From Halalkalibaculum roseum (GTDB taxonomy: Bacteria > Bacteroidota > Rhodothermia > Balneolales > Balneolaceae): DNA of 64,000 nt. The number at the start of each line of letters is the position of its first letter. Within the stretch, counting starts at the first letter, position 1. Positions 27,748 through 36,653 of this stretch are shown here, piece by piece. The stretch covers positions 558,001 to 622,000 of the forward strand of contig NZ_JAALLT010000003.1 of the NCBI RefSeq assembly GCF_011059145.1. The letters are read 5' to 3'. The translations under genes and the position numbers were made by a program. The notes beneath the pieces are model-generated. The model was given only the letters and a program-made list of their open reading frames with translations, was not told the origin of the DNA and ran no database searches.

Positions 27748-27880
27748 ACAATGAAATAAGCTACTTTCTCAACTTCAGGATGCTAAGATTTATTTTATTA
27801 GTCGAGAAGTTACATTAATGATTTAAAATTCTTATATTAGGCGTCCATTAACAAAGAGCAAAATAATTTTTTGATACAAC

Positions 27881-28075
27881 ATGGTTGGAGTAAATGTAAA
27901 AGATAACGAAAGCATTGATCGTGCAATTAACCGATTCAAAAAATTGGTTACCCGTTCACGTATCCTTAATGAATACAAGGAGAACCAGCAGTATACAAAG
28001 CCATCTGAAGAAAGACGGGAAGCACTGAAGAAAAGCATTCGTGAGCAGCGCAGACGTCAGCGTAACAACTACTGA
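27881..28075 (+). CDS. rpsU: 30S ribosomal protein S21
   Basis: Small basic ribosomal protein of 64 residues, which joins the 30S platform near the mRNA-anti-SD interaction. The sequence MVGVNVKDNESIDRAINRFK and the Arg-rich tail are typical, and the length is that of the Bacteroidota type. It stands alone with its own promoter region (27748-27880, AT-rich) and terminator, so it is a monocistronic gene. Confidence 0.96.
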   Translation: MVGVNVKDNESIDRAINRFKKLVTRSRILNEYKENQQYTKPSEERREALKKSIREQRRRQRNNY

Positions 28076-28102
28076 TATAAAGCGCTTTTATAAAGATTTT
28101 AT

Positions 28103-28134
28103 TAGCCCTTTGGCCATGCTAAAGGGCTATTTTT
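28103..28134. terminator. Terminator shared by rpsU and radA, overlapping the radA stop codon
   Basis: TAGCCCTTT (28103-28111) pairs with AAAGGGCTA (28121-28129), 9-base loop, then a T-run on the plus strand. The radA stop (28119-28121) lies in the loop and first stem base. It serves rpsU directly and may form in the radA transcript. Confidence 0.85.
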
Positions 28135-29483
28135 ATGGCTTCAACAACGTTCTGTACCCTTTCCAGGTTGAGAGCCGACTTGCCGTTCAGCGTATTCGAT
28201 TTTGGTACCAACGCTTGTTTAAATCCAAGTTTTTCCACTTCCGCCAGTCTCTGCCTAAGCTTGTTCACTGTTCTAATCTCTGCTCCAAGCCCAACCTCCC
28301 CCAGAAATACGGTATTAGCAGGTAAGGTTTTATCCAGCAGGCTGGAAACCAGGGCACAAATTACGGCTAGGTCACCGGCTGTATCATTTAGTTTCATACC
28401 CCCTGCCACATTCAGATAGACATCCTGTCCCGAAAACTGGTAACCTCCCCTCTTTTCCAGAACTGCAAGCAGTAGTGAGAGCCTCCGCTGATCGAAACCG
28501 TTTGAGGTACGTTGGGGTACCCCGTAATTACTGTTTGTTACTAATGCCTGTACCTCAATAAGCAATGGGCGAGACCCTTCAATCGTGCAAACTACTGCGT
28601 TTCCACTGACATTGCTGTTATAGTCGGAAAGAAACAGTTTCGAGGGGTTTAATACATCTTTGAGACCAGTTTCCACCATTTCGAAAACACCGACCTCCTG
28701 AGCAGGACCGAAACGATTTTTAATACTACGTAGAATACGATAGGTGTTATTATTGTCTCCTTCAAATTGCAGTACTGTATCTACCATATGCTCCAATACC
28801 CGTGGACCCGCGATATCGCCCTCCTTGGTTACGTGACCAATAACCATGGTAGTAATATTCTGTTTCTTGGCTACCTGTTGCAGTAAAGCAGCACACTCTT
28901 TTACCTGCTGAATACTGCCGGCCATGCTCGAAAGTTCGGTGCGATAAACCGTTTGAATGGAATCTACGATCAGGAGGTCAGGGTTTAGCTTCCGTGCTTC
29001 ATCAATTACATTGTTGATAATGGTATCGGTATAAATGTAGAGATTGTCTGAACTGACACCCAAACGTTCGGCACGCTGCTTAATCTGACCTGCCGACTCC
29101 TCACCGGCACAATAGAGAATCTTTAAATCCTTATTCGATTTGGCTATTTGAAGAGTCAGGGTACTCTTACCGACTCCGGGTTCTCCTCCTATAAGAACAA
29201 AAGAACCGGGCATGAATCCACCTCCCAGCACCCTATCCAGTTCTACAATGTTACTGGTGAAACGAATTTCATTTCTATCCTCAATTTCCTCCAGCTTCTG
29301 AGGCGGTTCCGACTTATCCAGCCCCTCCACTTTCCCTTTGTGATCATCGTCTGATGATTTATCTCTTTTAACTTTGAACTCCTTAAAGGTATGCCAGCTT
29401 CCGCAATTCGGACAGTTTCCAAGCCATTTTGTGGAAGTATGACCGCACTCGTCACATAGGTATTGAACTCTTGTTTTAGCCAC
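28119..29483 (-). CDS. radA: DNA repair protein RadA
   Basis: RecA-like ATPase that drives branch migration of recombination intermediates; 454 residues. Domains in order: an N-terminal zinc finger with C-x2-C and C-x2-C (CDECGHTSTKWLGNCPNCGSW region, ~10-30), Walker A GGEPGVGKSTL near ~95, the RadA-specific KNRFG motif near ~258, and a Lon-protease-like C-terminal domain with no active-site serine expected. The upstream flippase-like gene ends 2 bases before its start, so both are probably one transcript. Confidence 0.96.
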   Translation of the reverse strand: MAKTRVQYLCDECGHTSTKWLGNCPNCGSWHTFKEFKVKRDKSSDDDHKGKVEGLDKSEPPQKLEEIEDRNEIRFTSNIVELDRVLGGGFMPGSFVLIGGEPGVGKSTLTLQIAKSNKDLKILYCAGEESAGQIKQRAERLGVSSDNLYIYTDTIINNVIDEARKLNPDLLIVDSIQTVYRTELSSMAGSIQQVKECAALLQQVAKKQNITTMVIGHVTKEGDIAGPRVLEHMVDTVLQFEGDNNNTYRILRSIKNRFGPAQEVGVFEMVETGLKDVLNPSKLFLSDYNSNVSGNAVVCTIEGSRPLLIEVQALVTNSNYGVPQRTSNGFDQRRLSLLLAVLEKRGGYQFSGQDVYLNVAGGMKLNDTAGDLAVICALVSSLLDKTLPANTVFLGEVGLGAEIRTVNKLRQRLAEVEKLGFKQALVPKSNTLNGKSALNLERVQNVVEAIKIAL

Positions 29484-29485
29484 TA

Positions 29486-30580
29486 TCAGTGTTTATTTCC
29501 TGCTGAAATATCTTCATTAATTTCTGCACCGGCTTCCTCAGTTTGAAGTTTATCAATGACCGAACGATTGATATACCAGGTAGTTGCCATCATTCCCAAA
29601 CCGACCGTGATATAGTAACTGATGATGCGCCAGGCAAAAACTGCCAAACCGATGAACGCTTTTCTATCCATCAAGGGCCCCTGGAATATGGCAAAGAGAC
29701 CCTCAACACCACCGCTACCGCCCGGAGTAGGCATTATGAGGAAAGCAAGGTTCATTGCCAGACTGCGGAGAACTGAAAGCACTACATCAGCCGGCAGCAA
29801 ACTCAATACAACAATCGTAGGTAAGGCAACCCGGGCCATCCATGACATAAACGTGAGAAAAAAGGCTTTTAACAGGAAGCTCTTGGGTTTTTTTCTAAGT
29901 TCGTGCGAATACTCTTCCAGATTCTTGGCCTCTTCCGCAATTTTACCGCGCCATCGCCGTAAAAAAGGCAGTTTAAAAAGCCCGTTCAGTACTTTCGTAA
30001 TAGCGGAAGGATTTTTAAGCACCCCATAGGCCATAAGTCCGGCATAGGATAACAAGCCCGCATACAAGAGTAGCATGGAAGCTTGCCCTACCATCCCGAT
30101 ATTATCGGGAACCACTTCGTAATAGAGACCGGTTACTAGCAGTATGGGTACTGCCAGTGCAAACCAGAGCTGGTCGAGCAGTACACTGTATAAAATGATG
30201 GCACTTGATTGTCCCAGCCTGAAACCTTCTTTGGTCATGGCAAAAGTTGCCATCGGGGCGCCGCCTATAGTGGATGGAGTAACTGAAGAGGTAAAGTCCC
30301 AGCTGAGCATCACGCGAAAAGAGGCAATCCAGCTAAGCTTTTTTTCAGAGAGATAACGGATCCTAGCAGCTGAGAACCACAATCTCATAAAGGACACTAT
30401 CAGCGCTATAAAGAGGCCGGGTAATCGTTTTGGCTTGAGATGCTCGAGCACTCCCGGAGTGTAGGTTAGATACACCACAACAGCCATACCTGCAATACTG
30501 AGCGCTATTGAAATAAACAGGTATTTTTTTGAAAAATACTTGTCAGGATGTTCTTGTATTTTTTCCTCGTTATCTGCCAA
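29486..30580 (-). CDS. LPG synthase TM-region/YbhN-like flippase-domain membrane protein
   Basis: 364-residue integral membrane protein of the lysylphosphatidylglycerol-synthase transmembrane (UPF0104/YbhN) family, about eight helices. Family-like segments are SSVTPSTIGGAPMATFAMTK and MPTPGGSGGVEG. It has no soluble C-terminal aminoacyltransferase domain, so it is not a complete MprF. Its members are proposed lipid flippases or membrane remodelling proteins. It stands just upstream of radA on the same strand, with no obvious functional tie. Confidence 0.85.
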   Translation of the reverse strand: MADNEEKIQEHPDKYFSKKYLFISIALSIAGMAVVVYLTYTPGVLEHLKPKRLPGLFIALIVSFMRLWFSAARIRYLSEKKLSWIASFRVMLSWDFTSSVTPSTIGGAPMATFAMTKEGFRLGQSSAIILYSVLLDQLWFALAVPILLVTGLYYEVVPDNIGMVGQASMLLLYAGLLSYAGLMAYGVLKNPSAITKVLNGLFKLPFLRRWRGKIAEEAKNLEEYSHELRKKPKSFLLKAFFLTFMSWMARVALPTIVVLSLLPADVVLSVLRSLAMNLAFLIMPTPGGSGGVEGLFAIFQGPLMDRKAFIGLAVFAWRIISYYITVGLGMMATTWYINRSVIDKLQTEEAGAEINEDISAGNKH

Positions 30581-30700
30581 AGAAGAGTATTTCTAACTCA
30601 ATAATAGATTATCAGATTTCGGTGATTAAGGTACTATGCAATAGGTAGTAAATCTAGCACTTTTTGTACACGACTGACTGACTCCCGGAAATGAATAATA

Positions 30701-30735
30701 AAAAAGCCTTACGGAGACTATCCATAAGGCTTTTT
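30701..30735 (-). terminator. Intrinsic terminator after fbaB
   Basis: AAAAAGCCTTA (30701-30711) pairs perfectly with TAAGGCTTTTT (30725-30735) around a 13-base loop. It sits 15 bases beyond the fbaB stop and gives a U-rich end on the minus strand. Confidence 0.9.
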
Positions 30736-30749
30736 CATCAAAATAGTGC

Positions 30750-31826
30750 TTAAGCTACATTGATTTTGTCATCGAGATAAACATCCTGTATAAAGTTCAG
30801 GAGTTTAACCCCTTCTTTCATAGGACGCTGAAATGCTTTGCGGCCGCTGATTAAGCCCATACCGCCGGCTCGCTTATTGATAACAGCTGTTCTCACTGCC
30901 TGAGCAAAATCATTGTCACCGGATCCGCCGCCTGAGTTGATCAAACCGGCACGTCCCATATAGCAATTAGCTACCTGGTAACGGGTCAGATCAATTGGGT
31001 GATCCGTAGCCAGCTCCGTGTAAATACGCTCATCGAGCTTTCCATAGGATGAGTCACCCATATTAAGAGCTTTATATCCCCCATTGTTAACAGCTTGCTT
31101 TTGCTTGATAATATCTGCCTGAATGGTAACACCCAGATGATTAGCCTGGCCGGTCAGGTCCGCGGAGGCATGATAGTCGGTCCCGTCTACCTTAAATGCC
31201 GAATTCCTTGTGTAACACCAAAGAATAGTAGCCATACCCAGTTCGTGCGCTCTTTCAAAAGCTTCAGCCACTTCCTGAATCTGACGATTAGACTCCTGTG
31301 AACCGTAGTAAATGGTAGCCCCTACCGCGGCAGCTCCCATGTCAAATGCCTGTTCCACAGATCCGAACATAATTTGATCGTAATTGTTCGGGTAGGTCAT
31401 CAATTCATTATGATTTATTTTCACCACGAATGGAATCTTATGTGCATACTTTCGTGAAACCGATCCCAATACGCCGAAAGTTGAAGCTACGGCATTGCAC
31501 CCACCTTCAATTGCCAGTTCAACAATCTTTTCAGGATCGAAATATTCCGGATTAGGAGCAAAAGAAGCGCCCGCAGAGTGTTCGATACCCTGATCAACCG
31601 GTAGTATGGAAAGATAACCTGTTCCTGCGAGCCGGCCGTTGTCGAACAGTGATTGTAAATTCCTGAGTACCCGCGGATTCCTATCGGATTGAGCCCAAAC
31701 ATTATCTACATAATCAGGACCCGGAAGATGCAGGTTTTTCTTAGAAATAGTTTCACATTCATGTGTCAATAAATCTTCGGCTTCCTTGCCGAGCAGTTCT
31801 TCAATACTTTTAGCAGCTAATGCCAT
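30750..31826 (-). CDS. fbaB: Class I fructose-bisphosphate aldolase, FbaB/DhnA type
   Basis: Glycolytic/gluconeogenic aldolase using a lysine Schiff base; about 358 residues, very similar throughout to the E. coli FbaB sequence as I know it. Segments such as [31 protein letters not shown] and [15 protein letters not shown] show this. The start at 31826 is chosen because a GGAG Shine-Dalgarno lies 7 bases upstream and the product then begins at the family's usual place; an ATG eight codons further up is in frame. It is monocistronic, ended by the terminator at 30701-30735. Confidence 0.95.
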   Translation of the reverse strand: MALAAKSIEELLGKEAEDLLTHECETISKKNLHLPGPDYVDNVWAQSDRNPRVLRNLQSLFDNGRLAGTGYLSILPVDQGIEHSAGASFAPNPEYFDPEKIVELAIEGGCNAVASTFGVLGSVSRKYAHKIPFVVKINHNELMTYPNNYDQIMFGSVEQAFDMGAAAVGATIYYGSQESNRQIQEVAEAFERAHELGMATILWCYTRNSAFKVDGTDYHASADLTGQANHLGVTIQADIIKQKQAVNNGGYKALNMGDSSYGKLDERIYTELATDHPIDLTRYQVANCYMGRAGLINSGGGSGDNDFAQAVRTAVINKRAGGMGLISGRKAFQRPMKEGVKLLNFIQDVYLDDKINVA

Positions 31827-31986
31827 AGCGTTACTCCAATTTGATTTCAACTTTGTTTAAAAAATTTCTCAGAAGAAGCCAATATACATTATAAAAGAGG
31901 AAATGACTAGCGAATGCCCTCATCGAGGTTTTTGGATTATATTGTTATATTTGAAGCTTAATTTCAATTCAATCACTTACTGCTAA

Positions 31987-32979
31987 ATGAACATTGGCTC
32001 AATAGATCTCGGTGACAAACCTTTGCTTCTGGCACCCATGGAGGATGTCACGGACTCCCCTTTTCGCACAATTTGCCGGAGAAAAGGTGCGAATGTGGTA
32101 TATACCGAATTCATAAGTTCCGAGGCTATCATCAGAGATACAGATGCTGCCATCCACAAGATGGATTTCAGTGATGAGGAGCGACCCTTCGGTGTACAGA
32201 TTTTTGGCGGAAGAGAAGAGGCTATGGAGGGAGCAGCCAAAGTAGCAGAAAATAACAATCCGGATATAGTCGATATCAATTTTGGCTGTCCTGTCTACAA
32301 AATCGTAAAAAAAGGTGCCGGTTCTGCCTGCCTGAAAGATCTCGACATGATGGAGCGCATGGCCGGAACGGTAGTGGATGCAGTAGAAACTAAACCGGTT
32401 ACGGTGAAAACCCGATTAGGCTGGGATGACAGAACTATTCGCATACAGGAGGCTGCGCTCATGCTTCAGAGTATCGGTGTTAAAGCACTGACGGTTCACG
32501 CCAGAACTCGCTGCCAGAAGTATAAGGGAGAAGCGCGCTGGGAATGGCTAAAGAAATTAAAAGAGACACCCGGGCTTGAAATTCCCATAATCGGTAATGG
32601 AGACGTAACCTCCCCCGAAGACGCCAAGCGCATGTTTGATGAGACCGGAGTGGATGGAGTAATGATTGGCCGGGGCGCCATTGGGAATCCATGGATTTTT
32701 GAGCATTCCCATCATTACATCGAGACAGGTGAATTACTGCCCGAGCCCACAGTTGAGGAACGTTTGGAGCTTTGTGCCGAGCAGCTGCGTAGATCCGTCA
32801 AGCATCACGGTGAACGATACGGCGTGATTATCATGAAAAAACATTACGGGCAGTACCTGAAAGGCGTTCACAACAGCCGTCACCTGCGCGGGAAAATAAT
32901 GAAGGAGAGTGAAATGCAGCCTATTCTTGAACTGCTGCTTAATTTCAAAGAACAGGAGCTGTTTGCTGTAGCTACCTGA
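31987..32979 (+). CDS. dusB: tRNA-dihydrouridine synthase (DusB type)
   Basis: FMN-dependent enzyme that reduces uridine to dihydrouridine in tRNA D-loops; 330 residues. The TIM barrel begins with LLLAPMEDVTDSPFR. The catalytic Cys lies in NFGCPVYKIVKKGAGSA (DusB-like), and the phosphate-binding GNGDV and GRGAIGNPWIF follow. The C-terminal helical domain completes the family. The gene is divergent from fbaB and ends 84 bases before the patatin gene. Confidence 0.93.
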   Translation: MNIGSIDLGDKPLLLAPMEDVTDSPFRTICRRKGANVVYTEFISSEAIIRDTDAAIHKMDFSDEERPFGVQIFGGREEAMEGAAKVAENNNPDIVDINFGCPVYKIVKKGAGSACLKDLDMMERMAGTVVDAVETKPVTVKTRLGWDDRTIRIQEAALMLQSIGVKALTVHARTRCQKYKGEARWEWLKKLKETPGLEIPIIGNGDVTSPEDAKRMFDETGVDGVMIGRGAIGNPWIFEHSHHYIETGELLPEPTVEERLELCAEQLRRSVKHHGERYGVIIMKKHYGQYLKGVHNSRHLRGKIMKESEMQPILELLLNFKEQELFAVAT

Positions 32980-33063
32980 TTTAAACTGGCGTTACTTTTT
33001 TCTAGAACGAACCTGTTAACATCAGCCGGCCTATATCAATAACAAAATCTGGGGAGAAGTTGT

Positions 33064-33993
33064 ATGCAAACCGATAAAACAACAGCGGTAGTATTATCCG
33101 GCGGCGGTGCCAAAGGAGCTTTCCAGGCCGGGGCCCTTCAGGTTTTGAGGGAACAAGGTTACCGGTTTGATATTGTAAGCGGGGTAAGTGTCGGTACCCT
33201 GAACGGCGCGATGCTCGCGACCGATCAGATGTCAACGTTGATTGAAATCTGGGAAAACCTGAGCCCTGATCAGGTTTTAAGAGAACAATCTCTATTCAGC
33301 ATCGCAAGAAAATATCTCACCTATAAAATAGGCATTGGCAAGCCTCCGCTTTCAAAATTCAGTAATGCTCCCTTGCAACAACTCTTGAGGAAGTACTTGT
33401 TGAACAAAAAAGTGGCAATCCCCTTTCATTTCGGTTTTGTAAAGCTTGAAACAGGTGAATACATTCAGGCTGTGGTTCGACACGATAATGACCACCGCAT
33501 CGATGACGCGGATCTCAACCGTATATTGGCCTCTACTGCCATTCCGGTTATATTTAATCCGGTTATTCAGGATGATTCCATATGGGTGGATGGCGGTCTT
33601 CGCAACATATCACCCATTAAAGAAGTACTCCCGTTTAATCCAGACCAAGTTGTTATCATCCCTACCGAACCGATTGATGAGGCTCCAGATGCTGTGGAGG
33701 TACGCGATATTATCCAAATCGCCTTCCAGGCTATTACTATTATGCTGGATGAAATTTTTGAAGAGGATATCGACCGGTTTCTGAGTATAAATAGTCTGGT
33801 TGAACAGGCAGAAGAGGCAGGATTAATCCTGAAAAAGTCGAACGGGAGTCCCTACAAGTACATCGACCCAATTATCATTGCACCTCAAGAAAGTCTGGGT
33901 AGTGCTGTTGATTTTGAGAATAATCGCCTTAGAGCACTATTGGAACTGGGAAGAGAGCGGGCTTCGAAAGTATTATCCGAAATAGCGAAGTAA
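33064..33993 (+). CDS. Patatin-like phospholipase
   Basis: 309-residue cytoplasmic-type patatin. The oxyanion motif GGGAKGAFQAG, the nucleophile elbow GVSVG (Ser near ~46) and the catalytic Asp in VDGGLRN near ~180 form the Ser-Asp dyad. It lacks a signal peptide and the beta-barrel of secreted patatins such as PlpD. Substrates of this group are membrane phospholipids or lysophospholipids. A GGGGAGA-like Shine-Dalgarno (CTGGGGAGAAG) precedes the ATG, which is unusual among these genes. Confidence 0.92.
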   Translation: MQTDKTTAVVLSGGGAKGAFQAGALQVLREQGYRFDIVSGVSVGTLNGAMLATDQMSTLIEIWENLSPDQVLREQSLFSIARKYLTYKIGIGKPPLSKFSNAPLQQLLRKYLLNKKVAIPFHFGFVKLETGEYIQAVVRHDNDHRIDDADLNRILASTAIPVIFNPVIQDDSIWVDGGLRNISPIKEVLPFNPDQVVIIPTEPIDEAPDAVEVRDIIQIAFQAITIMLDEIFEEDIDRFLSINSLVEQAEEAGLILKKSNGSPYKYIDPIIIAPQESLGSAVDFENNRLRALLELGRERASKVLSEIAK

Positions 33994-34053
33994 GTTATTC
34001 CTTTTCAATGCTTACAACACTTTCAAGAATATTCACTACCCATGAATAACTCT

Positions 34054-34071
34054 GAAATGAGACCTCATTTC
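34054..34071. promoter_or_regulatory. 18-base palindrome in the patatin downstream spacer
   Basis: GAAATGAG-AC-CTCATTTC is a perfect palindrome with a 2-base centre. No T-run follows, so an operator fits better than a terminator. The 188-base spacer otherwise shows only a doubtful 51-codon ORF. Confidence 0.35.
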
Positions 34072-34181
34072 GTTAGAGGTGCTATGTTTGGGAAATACTT
34101 CCCTTTTTCCTTTCAAAATGAATCAATTCTGAAGAAGTCTCGTATAGGGAATCAGGTTATCATAAATTTAATACCAATACT

Positions 34182-34403
34182 ATGTGGCAGCGGATAATAC
34201 GATTGCTTACTGCGGGATTGAATATGTATAGCTTCTATGCAAACCCGCTAAAAAATATACTCAGCCTATTGATGATTCTGCTGGTTCCCTATCTGGCATA
34301 TATCTTTTGGGGCAGTCTGATTATAATCATCCTCAGCTGCCTGGGCATATACATGCTCTACAAGCTCATCTCAAATGCGGCAAAGGGAAGTTCATATAGC
34401 TGA
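34182..34403 (+). CDS. Small hypothetical membrane protein
   Basis: 73-residue open frame with two hydrophobic stretches (~27-44 and ~46-63), basic at both ends. It has no recognisable family and no clear ribosome site. It lies alone between the patatin and serS genes, so its reality rests only on length and membrane character. Confidence 0.4.
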   Translation: MWQRIIRLLTAGLNMYSFYANPLKNILSLLMILLVPYLAYIFWGSLIIIILSCLGIYMLYKLISNAAKGSSYS

Positions 34404-34491
34404 AGGTAGCAACCTTTGGTATTTGGTACGGTAAGTCGGGTTCGAATTAGAAAACTGGAATCCCACTTTGGCAAAACTTTACCGAAAAATT

Positions 34492-34568
34492 TTTATCCCG
34501 CAGATAGCGCAGATGTTCACTGAAACTTTATGCAATTCTGCGCAACTCAGCGTAATCCGCGGGATAAA
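34492..34568. repeat. 77-base inverted-repeat element of the GCAGAT type
   Basis: TTTATCCCGC (34492-34501) pairs with GCGGGATAAA (34559-34568). Inside each end further CGCAGA-like words repeat. It lies downstream of serS and resembles the MITE-like element at 18178-18330 in its GCAGAT cores. It contains no ORF. Confidence 0.55.
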
Positions 34569-34617
34569 TAAATAGACTCCAGAGACTTTTTCATTTCATA
34601 GTATATGCTTTCCTACC

Positions 34618-35889
34618 TTAGTCGAGGTATTCGGTACCTGTATAGGGCTGCAAAACGTCCGGCACTTTAATTCTTCCGTCTTCCTGCTGGTAGGTCTCCA
34701 GAATTGCTGCCACCACACGCGGCAGTGCCAGTCCGGATCCATTCAATGTATGCAATGTTTCCGTATTTCCTTGATCGTTGCGGTAACGCAGCTGCATTCT
34801 TCGTGCCTGGTACCCCGCAAAATTTGAGCAGGAGCTTACCTCCAGCCAACGCTTCTGACCGGGACTCCAAACTTCCAGGTCGTATTTTTTTGTCTGTGTG
34901 AATCCCATATCGCCGGTGCACATCAATAGTGTTCGGTAAGGCAGCTGAAGAGCTTCCAGCAGTGATTCCGCATAGGCTCTCAGGCTTTCCAGCTCATCAT
35001 AAGCAGTATCCGGGTGCACAATTTTTACCAGCTCTACTTTATCAAACTGGTGCAGGCGGTTCAAACCCCTAACATCTTTTCCATAAGAACCGGCTTCCCT
35101 ACGCCAGCAAGGAGTGTAAGCCACATATAATAGGGGCAGGTTTTCCTTCTCAATTATTTCATCCCTGTGAAAATTTGTTACCGGTACCTCGGCAGTGGGG
35201 ATAGCAAACAGCTCATCGCGTTCAATCACATACATCATGTCTTCCTTATCAGGAATTTGCCCCGTACCTCTCGCCGAGTCTTCATTTACAAAATAGGGCG
35301 CCTGTATCTCCTTAAATCCATTATCACAAGCATTATTGATGAAGTAATTAATAAGTGCACGCTGCAGCCTGGCTACAGGTCCCAAGTAAAAGGGAAATCC
35401 TGCGCCGGTGACCTTCGACCCGCGACCGAAGTCAATCCAACCTTTTTCATCCGCCAAGTCCCAGTGCGCTTTGCGCCAGTCATCTTCAACTGTTTCACCC
35501 CATGTCTTAAATATTTCATTATCCGCCTCGCCTTTACCAACAGGCACCGATTCATGCGGGGTATTCGGAATTCTGAGCAAAAGATCGTCACGCCGGCTTT
35601 TGTAATTTTGAAGATCATCTTCAAGCTTTTTGATCTTTTCTTTGAGCAGGCTGGTGTGCTTGATAATCTCCTGAGCCTCTTCTTTCTTGCCCTGCCCCAT
35701 AAGCTGACCAATTTCCTTGGCCTTGGTATTGCTTTCACTGCGCAGTTCATCAACCTCTTGGACAAGAGAACGCCACTGTTCATCTGCTTTTAATACTTCA
35801 TCGACCGCTTCGGTGTTCGACTCTCCCTTATCGATCATACCTTGTTTAACTTTCTCGGTATTCTCGCGAATAAAATTTATATCTAACAT
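34618..35889 (-). CDS. serS: Seryl-tRNA synthetase
   Basis: Class II aminoacyl-tRNA synthetase that charges serine tRNA (and selenocysteine tRNA where present); 423 residues. The N-terminal ~110 residues form the antiparallel coiled coil that grips the tRNA long arm. Motif 2 is in CWRREAGSYGKDVRGLNRLH and motif 3 in NGSGLALPRVVAAILETYQ; EVSSCSNF is also typical. It is divergent from the Lrp gene with a 256-base spacer that is AT-rich and shows no RNA leader I can name. Confidence 0.97.
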   Translation of the reverse strand: MLDINFIRENTEKVKQGMIDKGESNTEAVDEVLKADEQWRSLVQEVDELRSESNTKAKEIGQLMGQGKKEEAQEIIKHTSLLKEKIKKLEDDLQNYKSRRDDLLLRIPNTPHESVPVGKGEADNEIFKTWGETVEDDWRKAHWDLADEKGWIDFGRGSKVTGAGFPFYLGPVARLQRALINYFINNACDNGFKEIQAPYFVNEDSARGTGQIPDKEDMMYVIERDELFAIPTAEVPVTNFHRDEIIEKENLPLLYVAYTPCWRREAGSYGKDVRGLNRLHQFDKVELVKIVHPDTAYDELESLRAYAESLLEALQLPYRTLLMCTGDMGFTQTKKYDLEVWSPGQKRWLEVSSCSNFAGYQARRMQLRYRNDQGNTETLHTLNGSGLALPRVVAAILETYQQEDGRIKVPDVLQPYTGTEYLD

Positions 35890-36145
35890 CTAGAATATGA
35901 ATATTTGGTTGCTATGAACAGAGCCCAAAGATAATAGAGTTTACCAAAGGTATACAGGACATTTTTAATCTCTTTTGAGATAGTTTTATGATCAACATCT
36001 ATTCCTGACCTGCATGATTTTATGTTTCATAGCTGCGGATCTTTCAGAAATATTTTTACTCATACGAACAATAAATGCTTGATCTCCTAATTAATTAAGA
36101 TTATTTTTAAGCTTACATCAAAAATTTAGGCAAGTATTAAAAATT

Positions 36146-36622
36146 ATGGCTCACAGTTTAGATGAAATTGACATAAAAATACTCAAGCATCTTCAAAAGG
36201 ATGGGCGTTCACAGCGCAACAAACTGGCTGAAATTGTACACCTTTCGGTACCTTCTGTGTCAGAAAGAATGCGCAAGCTGGAAGAGAAAGATCTCATTAA
36301 AGGTTATTATGCAGTGCTCGACTCGAAGCGCTTCAATTTCGATATAACCGCTTTTGTATTTGTTGAGGTAGATGGTTCTGACAACTATAAAAAGTTTGTT
36401 GATAATATTAAGAATGAACCGGAAGTATTGGAATGTCACTCAATTACCGGAGATGGCTCTCATGTCCTCAAAATACGAACTGAGAACACCGAATCGCTCG
36501 AGAAGCTGCTTTCCAGGATTCAGTCATTTGATGGTGTACATAAGACACGATCGAATGTCGTGCTAAGCAGTTTTAAGGAAACCCAGGAATTACCGATTGA
36601 AAAAACCATAGACCCCAAATAA
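36146..36622 (+). CDS. Lrp/AsnC-family transcriptional regulator
   Basis: 158-residue regulator. Residues ~5-60 form the AsnC-type winged helix (DEIDIKILKHLQKDGR then LSVPSVSERMRKLEEKDLI), and ~65-145 the RAM/ACT-like ligand domain with ITGDGSHVLKIRTEN. It binds an amino acid or similar effector and acts as dimers/octamers on DNA. Targets are unknown; the wide AT-rich spacer upstream may hold its own site. It precedes the membrane protein by 31 bases. Confidence 0.92.
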   Translation: MAHSLDEIDIKILKHLQKDGRSQRNKLAEIVHLSVPSVSERMRKLEEKDLIKGYYAVLDSKRFNFDITAFVFVEVDGSDNYKKFVDNIKNEPEVLECHSITGDGSHVLKIRTENTESLEKLLSRIQSFDGVHKTRSNVVLSSFKETQELPIEKTIDPK

Positions 36623-36653
36623 AAAGGACTAATCTTATTCTCAGCCATCTTTA

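Noticed and set aside
34042-34197. A 51-codon plus-strand frame after the patatin gene
   Set aside because: No ribosome site, no family, and it contains the palindrome at 34054; more likely chance.
34430-34460. GGTTCGAATT resembling a tRNA T-loop
   Set aside because: No acceptor, D or anticodon arms fit around it.
35890-36145. T-box or other RNA leader upstream of serS
   Set aside because: No conserved T-box sequence or stable terminator/antiterminator pair seen.
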